Below are positions 1 through 5,542 of a stretch of 5,542 nt of DNA, piece by piece. Made by a program: the position numbers and the translations under genes. This DNA comes from Gammaproteobacteria bacterium. Lineage in GTDB: Bacteria; Pseudomonadota; Gammaproteobacteria; Enterobacterales; Psychrobiaceae. The stretch lies in NCBI GenBank assembly GCA_013214885.1, contig JABSRS010000252.1:1-5542 (forward strand), in the 5' to 3' direction. Under the pieces are notes generated by a model. That model ran no database searches, was not told where the DNA came from, and saw only the letters and a program-made list of their open reading frames with translations. The stretch's first letter is position 1, and each line of letters starts with the position of its first letter.

Positions 1-708
1 GCTGAATGGGGCATAAACTCGTTTCATTGTTATTTTTTACGGATGGGCGATTCGGCCAAACCGATTGTTTATGATGTTGAGTCAATCCGCGATGGCCGCT
101 CGATTGCGACCCGTCGCATTAAAGCTATTCAAAATGGCCAAGCTATTTTCTATTTAACCGCTTCATTTCATTTATCGGAGGAGGCTTTTGATCATCAGGC
201 CACCATGCCTCACGTTGTGGCACCAGAGGGACTAAAATCAGAAGTTGAGATTGCACGCGAGTTCCAAGACTTAATCCCTTCAAGCATCCGCACTCAATTT
301 ACCTGCGATAAGCCCATTGAAATTCGCCCCGTTGAAAATATTAATATATTAAAGCCACAAACACTGGCTCCGAAACGTCATGTTTGGATGCGCGCCAATG
401 GCGAAATGCCCGACGACCTCCGCGTGCACAAGTATTTACTGGCCTACGCATCTGATTTTTCATTTTTGCCAGTGGCTGGACAGCCTCACTCAGTGTCGTT
501 TATGACCCCTAAATTGCAAATGGCCACCATCGATCACAGCATGTGGTTCCATCGCGACTTTCGCTTTGACGATTGGTTACTTTATGAAGTAGAAAGCCCC
601 AACGCCAGTGGTGGCCGTGGCTTTGTTACTGGACGATTTTTCGATCGCCAAGGTCGCTTGGTCGCAAGTACCGCCCAGGAAGGTGTTTTACGCTGGGCCA
701 AGAAATAA
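1..708 (+). CDS. tesB: acyl-CoA thioesterase II (TesB), 5' end cut off by the window
   Basis: Hydrolyses acyl-CoA to free fatty acid and CoA; a cytoplasmic double-hotdog-fold enzyme. The reading frame is open from base 1, so 235 residues are visible. From memory of E. coli TesB (286 aa), the first visible residue matches about residue 53, so roughly 50 N-terminal residues lie outside. The ATG at 43 is internal: the codons before it read NSFHCYFLR, matching the conserved SFHSYFLR of E. coli TesB, and the Met sits where E. coli has Pro67. The three residues known to position the catalytic water are all present: Asp of YASD (codon 454-456, E. coli D204), Thr of ATIDHSMW (526-528, T228) and Gln of AQEG (676-678, Q278). 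The C-terminus (VASTAQEGVLRWAKK) ends at the family's usual place. The next gene starts 63 bases downstream on the same strand. The identification is firm; which chain lengths it prefers in vivo is not visible. Confidence 0.96.
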   Translation, partial: AEWGINSFHCYFLRMGDSAKPIVYDVESIRDGRSIATRRIKAIQNGQAIFYLTASFHLSEEAFDHQATMPHVVAPEGLKSEVEIAREFQDLIPSSIRTQFTCDKPIEIRPVENINILKPQTLAPKRHVWMRANGEMPDDLRVHKYLLAYASDFSFLPVAGQPHSVSFMTPKLQMATIDHSMWFHRDFRFDDWLLYEVESPNASGGRGFVTGRFFDRQGRLVASTAQEGVLRWAKK

Positions 709-771
709 CGCTTAAATTTAATATCTAAGCTAAACTCAAAGCAAGAAAACACCAACTAGGATATCGTCACA
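709..771. other. intergenic gap tesB - deacetylase-like gene, no strong promoter or terminator
   Basis: This 63-base AT-rich spacer holds a TAATAT (719-724) that could pass as a -10 box, but no recognisable -35 hexamer lies at 16-18 bases upstream. A short inverted repeat GCTTA/TAAGC (710-714 and 726-730) is AT-rich and has no following T-run, so it is not a convincing terminator. Read-through from tesB into the next gene is therefore possible, and a weak or activator-dependent promoter cannot be excluded. Confidence 0.4.
758..761 (+). promoter_or_regulatory. probable ribosome binding site of the deacetylase-like gene
   Basis: AGGA lies 10 bases before the ATG at 772. The spacing is slightly long but workable. 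It supports this start, and the next in-frame ATG is not until codon 91, inside the conserved fold. Confidence 0.45.
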
Positions 772-1800
772 ATGAGTCATGGCAATGAAAGGGATTTCGA
801 CAGTTGCTTACCCCAAAACGCTAAAACCAAAGTTTATATCACGGTCGACACTGAAGCGTCGATCGCTGGTTGTTTTAGCAACCCGACCAAAAACCGTCCG
901 CAACTGGAACGTCCAGTCTTTGGCTATGTTAATAACCAAAGCCAAGGATTGGGTTTTATTCTTGAAACATTAAAACAGTACCAGCAAGTCGCCACGTTCT
1001 TTACCGAGTCATTGCAATCTCGTTATTTTGGCCAGGAACCGATGTCTCGGGTTGCCCAGCTGATCAAATCTTACCATCAGGATTTACAACTCCATGTTCA
1101 TCCTTGCTGGACTAATTTTGAAGATGGCCGTTTAATCTCGAGTAAACTCAATGATCACTCAACGGGTCGCTCGGTTAGTGAGTTAGTCGATATCTTTTCC
1201 GACGCGATTGCACGCTTTAATCATTTTGGTTTTGGTGATCCTGTCGCCGTGCGTACTGGCAACTTCTCAACAGGACTAGATACCTTTAAAGCTTTTAGCC
1301 AGTTGGGAATTAAAGCCAGCTCAAACATTGCCACCGAACTTCATCGACCGATTGAACCGCAATTACAACTGACCAATGGCATTCACCTGATCGAGCAGAT
1401 CATTGAGTTACCGTTAACCACTTTTAATTCTTACTCACCAATTGGCGTGCCGAGGCGGCGCAGTATGGCCATTACCGCCTGCTCATTTAATGAAATGAAA
1501 CACATATTATTACAAGCCCACCAGCAGCGGCTACATCATATTTGTATTCTGACCCACCCTTTTGAGTTCTTTAAAACCAAGGGCACAACTATTTCTGCTA
1601 ATCGCCTTAATCAACAACGATTAGTTCAACTGTGCCAGTTCATTCACTGCCATCAAGACAAATTTGAAACCGCTACTTTTTCGCAATTAGCCCAACAAAA
1701 AAGTCACCAAACTGCCATTAATCAATCGAGCTTAAATGGCAGTTACCCACTGGCGATCGCTCGTGCCAGCCAAAATTTTCTTTATGACACCCTGAACTAA
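772..1800 (+). CDS. NodB-like polysaccharide deacetylase-fold protein, function unassigned
   Basis: A 342-residue protein with degenerate but ordered motifs of the carbohydrate esterase 4 / NodB-like fold. Motif 1 is YITVDTE (residues 22-28), with D26 and E28 replacing the usual TFDDG. Motif 2 is LHVHP (107-111), where H108/H110 stand for the metal-binding H-x-x-x-H pair. Motif 3 is VRTGNFS (160-166), with R161. The final motif is LTHPFEF (260-266), with H262. This HVHP/RxG pattern resembles, from memory, the WbmS-like branch linked to bacterial surface polysaccharide genes; that subfamily assignment is inference. The family usually removes N- or O-acyl groups from sugars through a bound divalent metal. 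There is no signal peptide or transmembrane segment, so the protein should be cytoplasmic, which would suit a soluble precursor better than a finished wall polymer. Residues 1-20 are a polar lead-in, and the tail after about 305 looks unstructured. The MFS gene follows after 43 bases. Activity is unproven and the substrate unknown. Confidence 0.75.
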   Translation: MSHGNERDFDSCLPQNAKTKVYITVDTEASIAGCFSNPTKNRPQLERPVFGYVNNQSQGLGFILETLKQYQQVATFFTESLQSRYFGQEPMSRVAQLIKSYHQDLQLHVHPCWTNFEDGRLISSKLNDHSTGRSVSELVDIFSDAIARFNHFGFGDPVAVRTGNFSTGLDTFKAFSQLGIKASSNIATELHRPIEPQLQLTNGIHLIEQIIELPLTTFNSYSPIGVPRRRSMAITACSFNEMKHILLQAHQQRLHHICILTHPFEFFKTKGTTISANRLNQQRLVQLCQFIHCHQDKFETATFSQLAQQKSHQTAINQSSLNGSYPLAIARASQNFLYDTLN

Positions 1801-1843
1801 CCCTGTTAGGATTTGTGATTAAATACCCATTGAGCCACAACTA
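1801..1843. other. short spacer with possible nine-codon leader before the MFS gene
   Basis: A 43-base gap. It begins with a small CTAAC/GTTAG hairpin (1797-1801 and 1805-1809, loop 3) that overlaps the upstream stop codon and lacks a T-run. An AGGA at 1808-1811 is 32 bases from the MFS ATG, too far to serve it. It does precede a GTG (1815) opening a nine-codon frame (VIKYPLSHN) whose TAA (1842-1844) overlaps the MFS start as TAATG. The AGGA-GTG spacing of 3 bases is short, so the leader is speculative. No promoter is apparent, which favours co-transcription with the deacetylase-like gene. Confidence 0.3.
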
Positions 1844-3004
1844 ATGCAACCAAACTGGCAAAACGAGCGGACCTTCCTAATCATTACCACGATTATCACT
1901 GCGCTATGCTTTAGTGCATGGACTGCCTTGCTTAATAACTTTGCCATTGAGCAAGTTCAATTTGGTGGTGCCGAAATTGGGATGTTGCAAAGCTTACGTG
2001 AAATCCCTGGTTTCTTAGCTTTTACCGCGATTTTTCTGTTATTGGCGATGACCGAGCAGACTTTAATTCTATTGGCGTTATGCGCGTTAAGCATTGGGGT
2101 TGCGATAACTGGTTTGTTTCCCTTTGAATACGGACTTTATGCCACCACGGTTTTAATGTCGATTGGCTTTCACTATTTTGAAACCGTTAATAATTCACTA
2201 ACGCTCCAATGGATCAGCAAGGATAATACGCCATCGTTCTTTGGTAAAATGATTTCAGTGAAGTCGATAACAGCACTCATTACTTATGGCGCGATATGGC
2301 TGTTAGTCTCGTGGCTTGAGTTTGATACCATCTATCTGATTTTTGGCGGCTTGGGCTTTAGTTTATTCTTATGGCTTGCCTGGGCAATGCCAAAGTTTAA
2401 AAATCCAGTGAGCCAACACAAAAAACTGATTTTAAGGAAAAAGTATTGGCTCTATTATTTATTGGTGTTTTTTAGCGGGGCCAGACGCCAAATCTTTGTG
2501 GTATTTGCTGGCTTCATGATGGTTGAAAAGTTTGGCTACAGTGCTTCTGACATGGTGCTGTTATTTATTGCCAATCACCTGGCTAGCTTGTACTTCGCCC
2601 CCAAAATAGGTGGTTTAATTGAAAACCTAGGTGAAAAACGCGTCTTAACGATGGAGTATTTCGGGCTAATTATAGTCTTTTGTGGTTATGCCTTAGTTGA
2701 AAATCAGTATATTGCCAGTGGGTTGTATATCATTGATCATTTGTTCTTCGCCATGGCCATTGCACTTAAAACCTATTTCCAAAAAATTGCCGATCCCAAA
2801 GACATTGCCGCCACTTCTGGAGTTAGCTTCACCATTAATCATATTGCCGCCGTGGTTATTCCTGCGGTGTTTGGTTTGATTTGGCTGACTAATCCATCAC
2901 TGGTATTTTACGTTGGGGCAGCCATTGCAGCGAGTTCGTTAGTGTTAGCGCAATTAATTAAAATTACGCCAACGGCTACGATTAACCAGCTAACGAGCAA
3001 GTAA
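1844..3004 (+). CDS. MFS transporter, substrate unknown
   Basis: A 386-residue inner-membrane protein whose hydrophobicity fits 12 helices: approximately 10-30, 50-70, 72-92, 95-114, 141-158, 163-181, then a basic central loop (182-201), and 202-226, 236-255, 267-285, 289-309, 323-347, 352-373. This 6+6 layout and length are typical of the major facilitator superfamily. The loop between helices 8 and 9 keeps a good motif A (GGLIENLGEKRV, 256-267), whereas the matching loop between helices 2 and 3 is reduced to MTEQT (69-73). Charged residues in or near helices (R52-E53 in REIPG, E113, R214-R215 in GARRQ, D298, K309) suggest a polar or charged substrate and ion coupling; this is inference. The ATG is preceded only by a weak GAG (1832-1834), and an in-frame stop at 1820-1822 limits upstream starts. 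It probably shares a transcript with the deacetylase-like gene. Its stop lies inside the convergent sbcC. It could be an importer or an exporter; the sequence does not decide. Confidence 0.85.
   Translation: MQPNWQNERTFLIITTIITALCFSAWTALLNNFAIEQVQFGGAEIGMLQSLREIPGFLAFTAIFLLLAMTEQTLILLALCALSIGVAITGLFPFEYGLYATTVLMSIGFHYFETVNNSLTLQWISKDNTPSFFGKMISVKSITALITYGAIWLLVSWLEFDTIYLIFGGLGFSLFLWLAWAMPKFKNPVSQHKKLILRKKYWLYYLLVFFSGARRQIFVVFAGFMMVEKFGYSASDMVLLFIANHLASLYFAPKIGGLIENLGEKRVLTMEYFGLIIVFCGYALVENQYIASGLYIIDHLFFAMAIALKTYFQKIADPKDIAATSGVSFTINHIAAVVIPAVFGLIWLTNPSLVFYVGAAIAASSLVLAQLIKITPTATINQLTSK
2990..3004. other. convergent 3' overlap of the MFS gene and sbcC
   Basis: The last 15 bases of each gene are shared. 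The MFS stop TAA is at 3002-3004 on +, and the sbcC stop TAG is at 2990-2992 read on -. The last four + strand codons of the transporter and the final codons of sbcC (LLAR-stop) use the same DNA. There is no spacer for a normal bidirectional terminator, so each transcript must end inside the other gene. Confidence 0.9.
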
Positions 3005-5542
3005 TTCTACCGTACTGTGGCCATTGCCTTGGGCCACTATTTGGACCCGAGTACCAACGCGTTCAACTAGACCTTCGACATGAGAGATTAAGCCAATTTG
3101 ACGACCGCTCGCCTGTAACGAATCGAGGCAACTTAATGCTACCTCTAACGTGTCAGGATCAAGCGTACCAAAGCCTTCATCGATAAAGAGGGTTTTAATA
3201 TTGGTTTGCAGACTGGTTATCGAGCCAAGCCCTAATGCTAACGCCAGCGACACCAGAAAAGTTTCACCGCCCGATAGACTCTCAACAGAACGCACATCAT
3301 CCCCCATATCACAATCAATCACTTGCAAGTCCAGTTCAGCGCCAGGTACCCGTTGCAATTGGTAACGAGGGGCTAACTCTTTTAAATGATGATTGGCTGA
3401 AATTAACATTTGTTCTAGGGTTAAGCTCTGGGCAAATGTTCTAAATTTAGCCCCGTCTGCCGCCCCAATCAGCTCTTTCATGTCTAACCACAAGGTCGTG
3501 GTTTCGCTTTGAACGTCAATTTGCTGCTGCAACTCACCATGACGTAGCATCGCTTGATTGTGTTGGTCTAACTTGGCTCGAAATTCAAATTGTTGCTGCT
3601 CAAACTGTTTTAGTTGAGCAACGATATTTTGTTTTAACATTAAACGTTGTTCAGCGCTCGACTGCAGCGGTGCAACACCAAGATCTGGTAACAATTGAAT
3701 TAAGTGGTGTTGATGACTCAGCAACTGATCATTAAATTGTTGCAATCCCCGCTGTTGTTCGGTTAATACCGCCTGATAACGTTGATACTGCTGCAATAAT
3801 TCATTGTAATGTTGACGTTGATCAATCACCCATTGATGATCAAAACTGAGCAAGTGTTGCAACTGCTCAGACGTCAGATCCAATTCAGCTAGCCATTGCT
3901 GCCACTGGCCGTGAAGTTGAGTCGCTTGATTTTCAAGCGAGTTGATATGTTCTTGTTGTTGCGACTGCTTGTTTTGACTCACTAACAACTCATTTTTTAG
4001 CAACATTACCCCTTGTTCGGCATTATTATACGCGGTCGCTAATTGTTCAGATTGTTCGAGCAATGACTGCTTCAGTTGTTTAGGATCTGTCCCTTGGCAT
4101 AATTGGTCGATTTCTTGCTGCCACTGCAGTTGCAGCACTTTGTCCTGAGCGTTTTTTTGCTCCAGTGGCTGAACTTGATTGGTCAAATGTTTTAATTCTT
4201 GGTTGAATGCGACATATTGTTGTTCAAGTTCTCCCTGCTCGGTCTGCAGCTGGCTGTGATAATTACTTTTCTCAATATATTGTTCAAGATCCGTGGCTAA
4301 TTGTTGCTTAAATTTATCCAATAGTGCTGGGGTATTTAAAATAGCAGGCCAATCACCTTGAGCATAAATGCCATTAAGCTGGGTTAAGCGGGTTTGAATT
4401 TTGTCAGCAAGTTGCTCTTGATACTGCTTAGCTAACGTTAATTCGTTAGCGCAGGTGTCGAGTTGTAAATTAGATTGCGTAATATTTTGATTGAGCAGTT
4501 CGATCGCATGAAAATCTGCCACCAGCATAGCTTCAATCGTGCGAATTTGGTCTGAGATTTCAAGTTGTTCGCTATGTTGGAGCTTTAAACTGGCCAGTGA
4601 TTGTTGAGCGGATGCCAGCTCCATATCTATTTGTGCTAACACTTGTGGGCTAACTACCGCTTCCGAGAGCGCTTGAATTAACAAATTAAAATCGTCTATT
4701 TCACTCACAATCTTACTTTGCTGTTCGACCAATTGATTACCAATCGCTTCGAGCTGAGATAATTTATCATTGAGTTGATTGGTTTGTTGTTTTAACTGCT
4801 GACACCGGCCAGCTAGCTGATCGACCAGGCGCTCACCTAAATTCATTTCGCTCGCATATGGATGCTCAGTACTGCCACATAGCGCACAGGGTTGTTCAGG
4901 TACTAACTGCGCACGATGCTCGGTTAGTGACATGATTTGTTGCGCCCCCAATAATGCACTTTCAGCTTCATCAACCGCAGGGGTCAGCTTTTCAAGTTGT
5001 TCCCGAGTGTGGTGGTAACTTATTTTGGTTTGCTCAAGCTGTTCACTCGTTTCTTGATGTTGGATTCGTTTATCGTTAATCAAGGAATGATATTGCAAGC
5101 CTTGAGTAACATTTTGTTGGCGCACCATTAACACTGAAAGTCGTTGCTGGTGATGCTCGATACTCTGCTCTAATTGCCCAGGATTTTTGCCGTCGCCATA
5201 TCGACTTAATTGTTGATGCTGAACCTGATGTTGCTGATGCTGCGTTTTGGCAGTCGTTAAGTCAGCTTGGAATTTTGCGCGCTTTATCTTCGTTGTCTCA
5301 GCAGCTTGAGAGACTTCAATCGACTGCTGTTGATAGCCCTTAAAGTTAGCTTGATCTTGCAAATAATCATTAATTCCTTGCTCCAGAGCAGTGATTTGGT
5401 GAACCAAAGAACTAAAGTGCTGATGCTGATTTAGGTAGTCGGTCAACTTCTCAACCAACACTTGCTGGCGCTGTTGATTGTCACCGTTGCGCTGTAGGCG
5501 ACGATTAACGGCCGTCTGTTGCTGTGCTATCTCTGCTAACTG
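2990..5542 (-). CDS. sbcC: SbcC, ATPase subunit of the SbcCD nuclease, N-terminal part cut off by the window
   Basis: SbcC is the bacterial Rad50: with the SbcD nuclease it opens DNA hairpins and trims blocked or broken ends. The frame is open to the right edge, so 850 residues are visible; the GTG at 5459-5461 is an internal codon, not a start. Numbering from base 5542, the order is: Gln-rich coiled coil (1 to about 210); zinc hook EQPCALCGSTEHPY with C219 and C222 (codons 4886-4888 and 4877-4879), which dimerises two molecules through zinc; a long returning coiled coil (about 225-670); then the C-terminal ATPase lobe. That lobe has the ABC signature SLSGGETF (LSGGE codons 3263-3277), Walker B LFIDE followed by the D-loop GTLDPD, and switch histidine LISH (H821). 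The Walker A half, and any sbcD usually found directly upstream, must lie beyond the right edge. E. coli SbcC is 1047 aa; about 630 residues follow the hook here, so this protein may be somewhat longer. The lobe is intact and the gene appears functional. Confidence 0.96.
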   Translation of the reverse strand, partial: QLAEIAQQQTAVNRRLQRNGDNQQRQQVLVEKLTDYLNQHQHFSSLVHQITALEQGINDYLQDQANFKGYQQQSIEVSQAAETTKIKRAKFQADLTTAKTQHQQHQVQHQQLSRYGDGKNPGQLEQSIEHHQQRLSVLMVRQQNVTQGLQYHSLINDKRIQHQETSEQLEQTKISYHHTREQLEKLTPAVDEAESALLGAQQIMSLTEHRAQLVPEQPCALCGSTEHPYASEMNLGERLVDQLAGRCQQLKQQTNQLNDKLSQLEAIGNQLVEQQSKIVSEIDDFNLLIQALSEAVVSPQVLAQIDMELASAQQSLASLKLQHSEQLEISDQIRTIEAMLVADFHAIELLNQNITQSNLQLDTCANELTLAKQYQEQLADKIQTRLTQLNGIYAQGDWPAILNTPALLDKFKQQLATDLEQYIEKSNYHSQLQTEQGELEQQYVAFNQELKHLTNQVQPLEQKNAQDKVLQLQWQQEIDQLCQGTDPKQLKQSLLEQSEQLATAYNNAEQGVMLLKNELLVSQNKQSQQQEHINSLENQATQLHGQWQQWLAELDLTSEQLQHLLSFDHQWVIDQRQHYNELLQQYQRYQAVLTEQQRGLQQFNDQLLSHQHHLIQLLPDLGVAPLQSSAEQRLMLKQNIVAQLKQFEQQQFEFRAKLDQHNQAMLRHGELQQQIDVQSETTTLWLDMKELIGAADGAKFRTFAQSLTLEQMLISANHHLKELAPRYQLQRVPGAELDLQVIDCDMGDDVRSVESLSGGETFLVSLALALGLGSITSLQTNIKTLFIDEGFGTLDPDTLEVALSCLDSLQASGRQIGLISHVEGLVERVGTRVQIVAQGNGHSTVELLAR
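3017..3037 (+). terminator. possible weak terminator hairpin for the MFS transcript
   Basis: GTGGCC (3017-3022) and GGCCAC (3032-3037) form a perfect 6-bp GC-rich stem with a 9-base loop, starting 12 bases after the MFS stop. The following TATTTGG is a poor U-tract, so termination would be inefficient if it occurs. The same bases encode VAQGNGHS near the end of sbcC, so the pairing could simply reflect codon choice. Confidence 0.2.

Noticed and set aside
43..45. ATG as the start of the thioesterase gene
   Set aside because: The frame is open to base 1, and the 14 codons before it match the conserved SFHSYFLR stretch of TesB, so this Met is internal.
779..973. 64-codon reading frame on + overlapping the deacetylase gene
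   Set aside because: It lies in another frame inside a gene with clear conserved motifs and shows no recognisable protein features.
1753..1760. GCGATCGC palindrome, like the cyanobacterial HIP1 repeat
   Set aside because: I noticed only one copy, it lies inside a coding region, and nothing else in the window is cyanobacterial.
1750..1783. CTGGC/GCCAG inverted repeat followed by T-rich sequence, as a terminator
   Set aside because: The stem has only 5 pairs, the T-run starts several bases after it, and it lies within the deacetylase coding sequence before its stop.
3150..3444. Two + strand reading frames (3150-3365, 3235-3444) antisense to sbcC
   Set aside because: They lie opposite the conserved SbcC ATPase motifs, and their low-complexity translations are shadows of that coding strand.
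5459..5461. GTG as the start of sbcC
   Set aside because: The frame stays open for 27 more codons to the window edge with the same Gln-rich coiled-coil composition, and the Walker A lobe would otherwise be missing.
3500..5540. Apparent TTG/CTG-rich repeats as a repeat array
   Set aside because: They have no fixed unit or spacing and are explained by Gln and Leu codons of the SbcC coiled coil read on the opposite strand.

Overview
The window looks like ordinary chromosomal DNA of a gammaproteobacterium. It is moderately AT-rich and densely packed. It carries a TesB very close to the E. coli enzyme and an SbcC with the usual zinc hook. The style resembles marine Alteromonadales/Shewanella-like genomes, but that placement is inference. 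I see no RNA gene, insertion sequence, CRISPR array, phage gene or attachment site.

There are four protein genes in this order. (1) The 3' four-fifths of tesB (acyl-CoA thioesterase II) on +, cut by the left edge. (2) A complete gene on + for a NodB-like polysaccharide-deacetylase-fold protein without a signal peptide. (3) A complete gene on + for a 12-helix MFS transporter. (4) The 3' part of sbcC on -, cut by the right edge and converging on the transporter gene with a 15-base overlap of the two 3' ends. The longest gap without a gene is 63 bases, so there is no large unexplained stretch.

The three + strand genes are separated by 63 and 43 bases and may share a transcript. The best candidate for a functional pair is the deacetylase-like gene with the transporter gene, since no strong promoter or terminator separates them. 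Their substrates cannot be read from the sequence. TesB and SbcC are housekeeping proteins (fatty acyl-CoA hydrolysis; DNA hairpin and double-strand-break processing) and probably have no functional link to the pair. The regulatory signals seen are weak: a plausible ribosome binding site before the deacetylase gene, a poor one before the transporter gene with a possible nine-codon leader ending on its start codon, and a GC-rich hairpin just after the transporter stop.

I did not find a convincing new system. The least-described element is the deacetylase/transporter pair.
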